A DNA stretch of 64,000 nucleotides from Cryptomeria japonica (taxonomy: Eukaryota > Streptophyta > Pinopsida > Cupressales > Cupressaceae): contig NC_081415.1 of assembly GCF_030272615.1 (NCBI RefSeq), positions 234,204,803 to 234,268,802 of the forward strand, written 5' to 3'. The position numbers and the translations under genes are program-made. The notes under the pieces are model-generated. The model searched no databases, was not told the origin of the DNA, and saw only the letters and a program-made list of their open reading frames with translations. Below are positions 23,861 through 33,499 of the stretch, piece after piece; within the stretch, counting starts at the first letter, position 1; the number at the start of each line of letters is the position of its first letter.

Positions 23861-23935
<75 letters not shown>

Positions 23936-23980
23936 TCGGAAGATACAGACAAAGAGTTGGATGAAGAAGAAGATCCATGA
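23521..23980 (+). pseudogene. Acidic, poly-Asp C-terminal tail of the CACTA transposase
   Basis: Downstream of DUF4216 the frame continues as an Asp/Glu-rich tail. A module coding DEDVEKEEQDH(N/D)DV is present in tandem, and two later copies each end in a long GAT run. The first run ends in a frame that meets TGA at about 23809. The second copy reads in a different frame and ends DTDKELDEEEDP before TGA at 23978. Expansion or loss of bases in or near the run has therefore broken the frame. Acidic tails are common in this transposase class. Confidence 0.7.
23755..23935. repeat. (GAT)n trinucleotide repeats, two blocks
   Basis: There are about 16 GAT units at 23755-23802 and about 25 at 23858-23933. 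They are separated by one copy of the acidic-tail module, so module and microsatellite were duplicated together. Confidence 0.95.
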
Positions 23981-23984
23981 CATG

Positions 23985-24815
23985 ATTTAAATGTATGATG
24001 TATGCGATTAGTATATTATCTATTTGAAAATGATCTCTTGATATTTTTTGGTGAAATCTAAATGTTGTAATTATGTGGGAGGACTTGTACTTTGTGATTA
24101 TCTTTACATGTATCTTTACATGTCAAGTCATTTATACTTTTACATTACAAATATTTGCATCATGTTTGTGTTCCCTGCTAAGATATTTATGAAAAAATTA
24201 ATGGATGAATCCTTTTAATGGTTTGTTATGCAATAAAACAATGATTCCTATTATGATGTATGAAGCACCTGATACTCTTTTGTATCTATGCTCTTATTCT
24301 AATTTGAGGAGATGATGTTTTCCAATCTTGATATTTAAACAAGTCTATGATATTTGCATGAGCTATTGTAGTTAATAACTTAGGGAATGTATGTTGCATT
24401 AAAGGATCATTAAGAAGTGTTGCAGATAATACCAACACTACCCATGTTTACCCTTTGCACGTATTTCATGGCATACACACTAAAATACTTTACATATTTT
24501 TCACCCTCCTATTAAATAGTGAAGTTCGTAGTTTAGTACATATGCTTTCCTAGTTCTTCTACTCCATTAGTTCTTTTGGTTCTTTGGAGTTTCCTTCAAA
24601 ATTTCTTTCTGCAAATTCATCAATTTTCACATTTGCACTTTCTACTATTTTTTTAGATGATTTGATCAGACATTTAAATAAGACTACAAATTGGAAAGAA
24701 GACTGAGAAAATAGGAGAAGTCTAATGTATGGGGGAGAGCATTTCAGCATTTCAAAATTTCACAGCAATCTGAATCCGACTCAATAAAGTCAAATCAATT
24801 GGTTTTGCCATCAAT
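23985..24815. other. AT-rich CACTA-internal DNA, no gene
   Basis: This is probably the 3' flank of the transposase gene. Apart from ordinary AT-rich sequence I see only short frames without motifs. Confidence 0.4.
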
Positions 24816-24817
24816 GC

Positions 24818-25060
24818 CAAAGGGGGAGATTGTTGGCATTATAATAGACAAGAAGAAGGTTGGCATTCCAATTACAATGAGAGATTGTTGGCATTTCAAT
24901 AAGGATATTGAGAAGGTTGTTGATGACTATAGATATAACTGATCAAGGATTATTACTGTCTTAATATTATTATTTTGTCATTGATGTCAAGAAATTGGTT
25001 TTCTAATTTAGTATGATGTTGCCATATCTTAAGAAGTATGATTTGTTCAGTATAAAGATG
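24818..25060 (+). mobile_element. Copia polypurine tract and truncated LTR start
   Basis: CCAAAGGGGGAGAT at 24817-24830 is followed by TGTTGGCATTATAATAGAC, the usual polypurine-tract/LTR junction of Sirevirus-type copia elements. Related phrases (GAGAGATTGTTGGCATTTCA) repeat at about 24882. The LTR is not complete. Within 230 bp the sequence passes into the coiled-coil ORF of another copia fragment. Confidence 0.6.
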
Positions 25061-25063
25061 TCG

Positions 25064-26021
25064 GTAAAATGTTACAGCACCTTCCAGCACAGAAAATGTT
25101 ACAGTTGAGACACCAAGCACCGAGACACCGAAGGACACTACCGAGGCTAAAGAAACCAACCACAGTGTTGTCTCTACCAAGCAACCTACCGAGGGTCCTC
25201 AAGCCTCTCAAGCTATTGTAGTGGTTCACCCAGTGAAAGGTAAAGAAAAGAAGTTGAAAAAGCATAGTTTCAAAATAGATTTATCAAAACCGATAGTGTT
25301 GCCCAATGTAGACATCTCCAAATTGAAAGGGCAAGCACTCACTGAATTTGGTGAACTGTGCAAAGCAAAGGCCAAACAGGAGAAGCAACTAGCCATACAA
25401 AAGAAGAATAAAGTACTTCAGAAGGTAAAGACCTTACTATCAGATATGCTACCTTCAGCTACAGTATCAACCGATGCAGCCATCCATATTCAATTGGATG
25501 AACTCCTAAATCAGATTGAGACATCTGGAGTAGATGCATCCGAATACTTGAGCAAACTAAAAGACAAGGAGCTAACTGCCAAAATGATAGAGGAAGTACA
25601 TAAATCCATTGTTGTTGGCAAGGTAAAACTTGTCAAATTTAAGAATAAAACAGAAGCAATTGAGAAAGAGATCACCGATCTCTCAAATAAGTTGACCCTC
25701 GAGCCCAATTCAGTTCAGAATTTTTATACTAAGCTACAACAGCTCATGGCTCAACAATTGGAACTGAGGAATGAAGAACACAAGATCAGGATGGGCATAA
25801 TGACACTTCAAACATTATTCCTTCCTCATCTTTCATCCATTCAAGAACAGCTAAACCGAGCCACTTACCTCTCTACTACACAAGAGGGAAGCACTTTAGA
25901 TGGCTTAATTTCATTATTGGCTGATATTAATGCACAAAATTCTTTAATGGATAGTGTAAAGGATGCACTCTCTATCGCTCTCGCCGAAGCCAAGACAAAG
26001 TACAAATCCATTTTTGTTTAG
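25064..26021 (+). CDS. Sirevirus-type envelope-like/coiled-coil ORF, 5'-truncated
   Basis: The frame is open from just after a TAA at about 25061 to TAG at 26019-26021, over 300 residues, without a clear ATG at its start. The N-terminal 55 residues are Thr/Ser/Pro/Glu-rich. A basic stretch, VKGKEKKLKKHSFK, comes next, then long Lys/Glu/Leu helices with heptad spacing (for example ELCKAKAKQEKQLAIQKKNK and KLVKFKNKTEAIEKEITDL). It sits between copia remnants and upstream of several polypurine tracts and an LTR, where Sireviruses carry an optional envelope-like ORF. No transmembrane segment or fusion peptide is visible, so the envelope name is positional only. Stops are absent, which is striking for so old a nest. 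It might instead be a gag-like or accessory coiled-coil protein. Confidence 0.55.
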
Positions 26022-26059
26022 TTGCCACCTCCAAATGGTAACTAAATTTTGATGTTTGT

Positions 26060-26445
26060 CAAAAAGGGGGAGTATATCATCAAAGTATATATGGCATCAA
26101 AGTACACAGGGGGAGTGTATAGTATTCAAAGTATCAAACAACCAGAGTGTAGTATACAGGGGGAATATACCGAGTAGAATGAGCAGAATAAGCAAAGTAT
26201 CCTAGAGCAGTGAACCGAGCAGTGAACAGAGGAAAGAACAGTGATTACAGAGTATTGTTCACCGAGCACACATAATCAGAGTTTTGTACAACATATTGAT
26301 AAGGGGAGTATATTTGATTATACTATTTCATTGACTAATGTATATACTGTATGTTTAGTCAAATTTTGTAAAGTATACAGATTTTTGAGTAATGACTTTG
26401 AAAGTAGTTTTGTCAAACATTTCAACTAATGTCAAAAGGGGAGAT
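26060..26445 (+). other. Repeated polypurine tracts before the copia LTR
   Basis: Purine tracts occur at about 26061 (AAAAAGGGGGAG), 26107 (ACAGGGGGAG), 26156 (ACAGGGGGAA), 26298 (AAGGGGAG) and 26433 (CAAAAGGGGAGA). The last abuts the LTR. Multiple polypurine tracts upstream of the 3' LTR are a described hallmark of Sireviruses. Confidence 0.7.
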
Positions 26446-27644
26446 TGTTACTACTTATCAAATTGCCATTAGTTTTATATACAAAGTCATTTTATATACT
26501 CTAGTCGGTTACCACTACCGAAATATTTAGTTAGTATGAACAGTCTAGTCGATTACAGAAGGAAAACAGTCACAAAGCCCAGTATACACCGAGCTGTCTA
26601 CCGAGTGTTATTTCATGTCTATCGAGCAGTAAAGATAATACACCGAGTTGATATACACCGAGTGAAACATGTTACCAGATTCATTGAACCTGGACACAAA
26701 TATGAAAACGTGTTACAAGATCGAGGCACATAGAACTGTTATCACATTGGAAATTGCACATATAGATTTTGTATAATTTTGAGGTCATCTAACCAATGAA
26801 ATATTTTGTATGGTTATTTATTCGAGAAATCATGTTTGTAAGATCGAAGCAATGAATCAGATCACCGACATAAGAAATCTACTTATACAACATGAATTTA
26901 GGGTTAGAGATATATGTGAATGAGAGAAATGTGTGTGCATATGTGTATGAAGAAAGACTTATGTGATACATGAGAAATCACAGAGTATTATGACTGTTAT
27001 AGAGACACAGAGGTCACCGAGAAGGTTATCAGAGAACAGTCAAAGAACAGAGTAAACAAAAGGGTTTACCGAGTTACTTTATGAGTTACCGAGGTATGCT
27101 ATAGGCAAGGTAATCTTATTTTGAGCACATAGAATCTGCTACAGCATTTCAGATGTAAAGTTGCAGATATTTGTAAAATCTTATTGTAATATTTTGAAGT
27201 TGTAAGAGAAACCTTTAACAGGGTAAAAGACTCTAATCAAGTCTATAAATTGTAAATCCTCTAACCAGGTGCAACATTTATATAGTGTTGTAAAATCGTT
27301 TAGCAAGGTAGATCTAACAGATCTTGTTACTCCTAACAGGGTATGCTATCAGAAATAGCTAAATATGTAGCTCTAACCAAGCACTCTTTATTATTGCAGT
27401 AGTGAAGTTGTGGGTGCCATCCCCACCGTAGTTTTTCTCTCTAACCAAGAGTTTCTGCGTAACCAAAATATATGTGTTATGGAGTGAATCATGTATGATT
27501 GTTACTTCTTTGTTTTAGCTTTATGTTATGTTACAACAGTTTTTGGTTTATGCATAACAGTTAAAATATTGTTGATAAAAGGATTTGAAGTACTGATTCA
27601 CCCCTCCCCTCTCAGTACATTAGCTTTTCATATTGGGCCTAACA
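26446..27644 (+). repeat. Copia (Sirevirus-type) 3' LTR
   Basis: This 1,199-bp segment starts TGTTACTACTTATC immediately after a polypurine tract and ends GGGCCTAACA. The termini TGTTA/TAACA are perfectly inverted. The phrase CACCGAG or ACCGAG recurs throughout and also in the upstream ORF region, so the fragment is one element. No matching 5' LTR is found in the window. Confidence 0.8.
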
Positions 27645-27815
27645 ATTAACACAACAATTCATACAACACATTACAAAAGGGATGAGCAAGAAGATGAATG
27701 TTTCCTTTTATTGATTTTCAAGATAAAACTGATACATTCATGAAAATGTTACAATGGATCACCAAAACTGCAAAAGACTATCTGTTGTTATATTAAAGTT
27801 TTCTCTAATGCATAT
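27645..27815. other. Short segment between the copia LTR and the Tat element
   Basis: These 171 bp are the left flank of the Tat insertion and should be continuous with 40543 onward before that insertion. I recognise nothing in them. Confidence 0.45.
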
Positions 27816-27820
27816 ATATC

Positions 27821-29445
27821 TGTGTGGGGGAAAAAGCGAGACTAGGTCAACATACCCTAATCCTACCTTTTGACACACATTACGGAATACGAAAGAGCCT
27901 AGAGATATCGCACAATTGGCTACTTCTTTTGGTGAAAGAGAGAGCCATGGGATATCTATTAGGATTTCTATTCCCTTGTTGAAATTGTAAGATCAAGTAA
28001 TGCAAGTTCAAATCCTAATCCCAAAATGCAAGTATGAACCAATAACAAGATTGCAGAATTGAGATTAAACAATGAACAGCTGTAAATGTAAGGATAAAAT
28101 AAGAATGCAGATATGTACCCGGAGTCAAAATCGGACTGAAAATGTTTGGGACGGGAGCGCGGGCGCCACTGTCCTGAAAACTGCACCGGAAACCACTGTT
28201 CTGCACTCTGAAACACTGTCTGGAAACTGTCTGCAAACTGTCTGTCCAGAGGACCAGGGTGCCCAGCGCCTCTGTCCCAGGGACCAGGGCGCCCAGCGCC
28301 CCTGTCCCAGTCTCCTGCTCTGCAATTTCACACAGAGTGCTGTTCCAACTTTCTCTCTCCGGATCTGTATCCCGCGGCGTCGTCCGAATCCCGAAACCTG
28401 CAATAATATCTAAAAAAAGGGGGAGGGGCAGCTATATAGGGTTTTGCCTTAGTCAAACCCCCGCTTCGGTGATTTCCACCTCCACGAATAGCCAAGTTGT
28501 TTTGTAAAATGTATTGTGTGTGCAGACCTAGTGTGTGTGCAAGGTCCAAAATGGAAGAAAGCAAACTAGAGCAACCTAGAAAGTAAACCCTAATTGCTTG
28601 CAAATGATAATGTAAATGCTCTAAATCAAGATGCAATTTGATCTAAAGCATGAATAAATGATGTATCAAAGCTTATGCAAAGACATGAAAACAATACGAA
28701 ATCATACCCAACCCTCAAGGGAGGAGTACAAGCCAATCTTCAGTCGGTAATCTCCTACTGTTCTTCAATGTCTTCCAAGCCCTAAGTGGATGAATGAATT
28801 TGATAGATGCTTGATAGAATGATGTTGTAAGATGTTGAAGTCTTCAAAGATCTGCTCTTTCGCTGCATATGAAGTTCCTGGAAACAAAAATCCGATCCCT
28901 TCCAATGAAGAAAGAGAGCTCTTATGTATGAAACCCTAGGTCGTAAATTCGCATTTTGGCCGACCTAGAGATTGAATATCTCGCCAATTTCTTGGGGTTA
29001 AGCTTTATTTTATGATTGGATCGCGCTCCTAAAATTTCAAGAAAAATGTCCAGGACCATGAGCACCGGGCGCCACGGTCCCGACAACTTTTCACCAAATT
29101 TTCAGGGCCGTCGGATATGATGATTTTAGAGAGAATCCCGAAGTTACAGGTGATTTCGAGATGTTTTGACCCCGAAACCAAGCCCCCAAGTTCGAAATAG
29201 GACTTAATTAGGGTTTTTGATTAAGTGATGTATTAGAGGAATAAAATGCGAAGGGCACGCTTTAGTGAAAGGGCCCAACTTTATGATGTAGAGAATGATG
29301 AAATAGGACCTTAGACCTAATTAATTTGATTAATTAAGTGCTTAAGGAGAAATGCAATGCAGAATGCAAAATGCACTAAGGCGGGTGCTAAACTAGGTGT
29401 GAAATTGTACCACCCTAGTGAGTGCGTACAATTTACGACGCTACA
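27821..29445 (-). repeat. Tat element 3' LTR
   Basis: In element orientation the LTR starts TGTAGCGTCG and ends TTTTTCCCCCACACA. A TATA box, CTATATAG, lies at about 28429-28436. It holds two direct copies of a 27-bp unit around GGACCAGGGCGCCCAGCGCC (28251-28305). It is 11 bp longer than its partner because of one extra CTGTCTG-type unit near 28220. Confidence 0.95.
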
Positions 29446-29462
29446 TTTAGCCCCCACTTTAG
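29446..29462 (-). other. Tat polypurine tract
   Basis: On the - strand CTAAAGTGGGGGCTAAA directly precedes the 3' LTR start. Its position fits the plus-strand primer site. Confidence 0.8.
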
Positions 29463-30030
29463 CGGTCATATGAGTACTACGTGCATATGCAAGCTAAAGT
29501 ACAGAAAAGTAAACATTATTTTGAAAAAGGATATATCCATAAGATGTCGGACGAAGCCCCCAGCGGCATCTGCAGTACACAGTTAGGAACCGCACCCTAC
29601 AAAACACACGTTAGATCACAAAATCACCTAATGCTTACTAGGGAAAGTGATGAAATCTGTGAGTAGCTATATGCCCCCCCCAGTTTCGACTTGCTTATTA
29701 GGGAGGTGAAACAGGGTAGCATGTTTACTTGCGACAAATTGTGTAATAGAGTATTGATGAGGGGTGTTCGCGAAATAGGCTTCATCAGAGCACTTTTTGG
29801 AACATCCCGAGAGTAGGAGAAGGAAAATACGATTCCAACGCAACAAACGGCTCGAAAATCGCATCTCCCAAACTCAAGTTATGATAAGATGAATGAGAGA
29901 GGAAAAATTAGGGTTTCAAAAAGTAAGAATAAGCAAACGAGAGTATATACCTCGAAAGTGACACTTGTATTCATCACTTTGTCGATTTCAGAATACTATT
30001 CAGTGCAGCGGAGCCCATATAGCCATCATC

Positions 30031-32077
30031 ATGCCTTCACGACGACCGGAGCGTCCCACGAGGATCAAGATCCTGCGCCAGGTCGTGATCGACGACGAGC
30101 CACTGGACGAGGTGAGTTGACTGAACGTTTGACTTTTGATTTTTCGCATGTTTGACTTTTCCGTGATCGTATGCGGGCCTCGAAGGCCGACCGGGGCCCA
30201 CCCAGGGCGCCATGGTCCCTGAGGGGCGCCCTGGTCCCCCCAGGGCGCCATGGTCCCTGACAGGGGCGCCATGGTCCCTGCAGGGCGCCATGGTCCCCTC
30301 AGGGCGCCATGGTCCCTGACAGGGCGCCATGGTCCCCATCAGGGTGCCATGGTCCCCAATCAGGGCCTGGCGAGAGGTTACAAGGCTAGCATACAATGTA
30401 CAGCAGTTTGCATTTGCGATTTCGATGATCGAGTACTGATTATCGTCATGTTTTCGTTTGCAGGGTCTCCCGTACATGAGAGAGCACACAGCGGGACATA
30501 TTCTTCGCACTTTGCAAGATCAGATTCCACAGCTGACTCAGTCAGAGAGAGACACTCTATCTATTGTAGGATTGTGGTACGTGATTCTCATGCCGGCCAT
30601 TCGATTTCATCCTGCGATGCTGATGGCTTTGATGGAGCGATGGGATCCTGACACATGTACTTTTCACCTTCCAGTAGGAGAGCTGACGGTCACACTCGAG
30701 GATGTGTACCGTATACTTTGTCTTCCTATCAGAGGAGCGATAGTTACATATGCAACCGATCGGTCAGCAGAGGATCATCAGAGAGAGCAGGTGTATTGCA
30801 TAGGGAGAGTCATGCCGAGCGAGACGAGAGGTCGTATCATGGTCAGCTGGCTCTTACATCCTACAGGGGAGGTACCACTTCTGAGACGCCTTATGATAGC
30901 CATCATAGCACTAGTCGTCTGCCCTAATGGGCGAGGGACACACATGCATGGGGGCCTCACATGGTGTATTAGAGCGATGGAGAGACACAGGAGAGTTTAT
31001 GCATGGGGTCAGAGTATGCTTGCACATCTCTATCACGACCTTGAGGAGTATGTATTCGGATAGGGATTTAGTTTGATGACATGCACACTTCTGCAAGTGT
31101 GGATTTTAGAGCATTTCACATGCACCAGGCCCATCGGCTTTCCACTGAGTACAGCGAGCGAGTGACCTAGGGTGTTTTCTTATCCACTTACCAGCGAGTG
31201 GAGATTTGGGGATTTATTATATTGGAGAGTGATTATTGATAGACTGACAGCCGAGGTGATAGTGTGGAGACCTTACCTACTGATGCACAGATGGGATGGT
31301 ATGGAGAGACAGTTAGCATGTCTACAGAGGAACCGCCTACTGCAAGGACGATATGCACACATCATAGTCCCTTTCTACCTTGATCGATTACGGAGGCAGT
31401 TCAGACTAGAGCAGTGTGTTCCAGCCGATGTGCCCATCTATACTCGACACTCACGGGTCCTTCCCAGACCTGGAGCAGTAGCGAGACCGACGGTAGATGA
31501 TATTGAGACGACAGACTTAGAGGGATCTGATCAGGATGCAGTCACTGACTACTCTGCAGAGCCTGGAGCACAGCGGAGGTACGTCTCATGTTTTATGAGA
31601 TCATATCCAGGTCCTATCTTTCCACCAGATCATCCGACAGGCTATCCAGGCCCATGGAGACATGGAGACCGAGATGAGGACGAGGGATCCAGGTCAGAGG
31701 AGCCAGAGGAGGGAGAGGATCATGAGGAGGCGGGAGATCCTGATCCACCTACGGGCGATCAGCCCAGTGAAGAGGAGGAGGAGGATGAGGATGCAGATAG
31801 AGAGGAGGACGAGGAGGATGCAGGTGATGATGAGGAGGAGTCGGATGCAGCTCCCCACTATTCAGGAGACGATACCATAGCTCTGGATCCACCTCCTATT
31901 CTCCAACAGGGGGAACAAGAGGTGATACGGAGACCTGTCACCAGTACCGTCCAGCCTACACCCATCGTGGATAGAGTATACGAGCGAGGGGAGCCTAGCG
32001 GTTCTCAGTCACAGATACTACCATATCATGATCCCTACTGGCGCGAGGGAGATCCAGGTATAGTAGGTTTATATTGA
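30031..32077 (+). pseudogene. PMD (plant mobile domain) gene, antisense to the Tat element
   Basis: Exon 1 (30031-30111) starts MPSRRPERPTRIKILRQV and ends at GAG|GTGAGT. The intron is 30112-30463, with acceptor TTTGCAG. Exon 2 reads on in the same phase as GLPYMREHTAGHILRTL. Plant mobile domain motifs follow: ERWDPDTCTFHLP, GELTVTLEDVYRILCLP, MIAIIALVVC, TLLQVWILEHFTCTRPIG, VIVWRPYL, then an acidic tail (residues beyond about 420 rich in Asp/Glu). MAIN/MAIL1-type PMD proteins act in the nucleus in silencing and genome maintenance. Two in-frame stops, TAG at 31061-31063 and TGA at 31151-31153, interrupt an otherwise colinear frame. The gene runs opposite to pol, between pol and the 3' LTR, as in the first gypsy element here. 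The original function is unknown; a role in countering host silencing is only a hypothesis. Confidence 0.88.
30201..30366. repeat. Minisatellite in the PMD intron, unit about 20 bp
   Basis: Eight copies of AGGGCGCCATGGTCCCTGAC, with small changes, fill the middle of the intron. GGGCGCCA-(C/T)GGTCCC-like phrases also occur in the LTRs of the same element, near 29063 and 40163. Confidence 0.95.
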
Positions 32078-32580
32078 TTGATTAATGTTTTGATGATATA
32101 GAATGGTACTAACAAAAATCTATTCTACTGCCACAGCTAATGTGCAGGAATGGCGTTCCTTGATTCAGCAGGCAATGACAGACATTTCCATGATAGCACA
32201 GATCCCCAGTTCCTCACAGATTGCCTATAGGCCTCAGGGGAACGCGGGTCGGCATGAGGATTTGTTTTTTCCATTCCGAGTATAGGTAGATATATGGAGG
32301 GAGAGAGAGAGAGAGTCCTATCAGAGGACCTCTAGCAGGCGTGGCAAAGAGAGAGAGTCCTATCAGAGGACCTCCAGCAAGCGCGGCGAGATCTAGCAGC
32401 GGCTCAGACCGAGGCTACCACCTATCGTGCGATCCTTATGGATAGGGATCGTAGGAGTTCCTCTCGGAGTCACTCACGATCTGTATCGCGCTACACACCC
32501 ATGGGTCCACCTTCACGGCCAGACCAGGAGGGAGCATCCAGTCGACACTCTCCAGCCACTAGCCCTAGGGATAGGAGATG
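32078..32580 (+). pseudogene. Probable C-terminal continuation of the antisense PMD gene
   Basis: After the stop at 32077 a possible short intron (GTATAG near 32057 to CTGCCACAG near 32138) leads into NVQEWRSLIQQAMTDIS. Further pieces are Arg/Ser-rich (RSSSRSHSRSVSRY and TSRHSPATSPRDRR in another frame). They end at TGA near 32580. The Arg/Ser/Pro-rich end parallels the low-complexity end of the PMD pseudogene at 1978-2170. A 54-bp unit around GAGAGTCCTATCAGAGGACCT is duplicated at 32310-32375. The splice sites are not certain and the frame is broken. Confidence 0.45.
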
Positions 32581-33181
32581 ATTTTATGATGTAAAAGAGA
32601 GGTCACATTTTGGATATACAGTGACCTATTTTTGTATATGATCCACATATATATATATATACATGCTTCTCTTTGTCTCAAATGTGTTATCTTTAATGCT
32701 TAAAACAATGTATGTTTTGTTTTGATTAAATCTAATACATTTGGTAAATGTACATGTATGGTCAAAATTTAATTTCCATGTGATTGATTTCTCAATGCTC
32801 CATGATTAAATTGATACATGTGTGACTTAATTAAAATATTTAATCAAGTGCTACATTGATGATAAGGAAGAAATATGCATTAAGTCTAAGAATCATATAA
32901 CTAATGTGATTTAATTTTGAACTTAAACACAACATGATACGATCCTACTTAATACATAAAGACATTGTATAATATGCTAGCATAATGAGAAATGTAAACC
33001 TTTTACAATTTACATTAATGAATTCAAGACAAACCATAAAGTAAGAAGACATGCTTGTCAGGAACGAAGCAATATAGATTAAACGACATAACATTTAATT
33101 CTATTTTGCTTTAATTAAGGAATACTAACATATTATCCAATGTTGAAGAATTTGAAAAGAAGATAGATAAGAAATGAAGAA
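32581..33181. other. Spacer between the antisense PMD gene and pol
   Basis: This AT-rich stretch contains a short (AT)n near 32648-32661. The PMD gene and pol converge on it, so it should hold both 3' ends. I see no ORF. Confidence 0.5.
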
Positions 33182-33499
33182 TTAAGCATAATATCTACGC
33201 AAGTGCATAGCATTGATAGGTTCTTTAAGAGGCGTACCGTCTACATCCGCTATTTTGTAAGCACCTGATCCATAATCCTCAATAACGATATATGGTCCAA
33301 GCCAATTAGGACTAAATTTTCCCTTTTCAATAGGCAAGGCATTCACATTGCGCTGATTCTCATAAAGGACTAAGTCACCTACTGAGAAGGAACGTTGAAT
33401 AACCTTGTCATTATAGCCTCGTTGTAGAGTTTTGTGATACGCTTGAATATGCTCAAGAGCGTTTATGCACTGTTCATCAAGCATCTCAAGCTGTTGAAG
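33182..33499 (-). CDS. Tat integrase C-terminal domain, after an in-frame stop
   Basis: This continues the pol frame exactly, starting LQQLEMLDEQ after the TGA at 33500-33502. It carries the integrase C-terminal signature: FSVGDLVLYE, KGKFSPNWLGPYIV, YGSGAYKI and final INAMHLRRYYA. A single CGA to TGA change would separate it from the rest of pol, so it is best read as the detached end of the polyprotein and not as a separate gene. It has the same layout as the partial integrase at 1-273. Confidence 0.88.
   Translation of the reverse strand, partial: LQQLEMLDEQCINALEHIQAYHKTLQRGYNDKVIQRSFSVGDLVLYENQRNVNALPIEKGKFSPNWLGPYIVIEDYGSGAYKIADVDGTPLKEPINAMHLRRYYA

Noticed and set aside
23744-23983. 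Poly-Ile/poly-His frame on the - strand
   Set aside because: It is only the complement of the GAT repeats.
28072-28507. Overlapping + and - frames of 80-113 residues in the LTR, repeated at 39118-39505
   Set aside because: They appear in both LTRs only because the LTRs are copies, they overlap the TATA box and tandem units, and they show no protein motif.
30201-30366. Regular repeats suggesting a CRISPR array
   Set aside because: The repeats touch each other without unique spacers, and the DNA is nuclear plant sequence with introns. It is a minisatellite.
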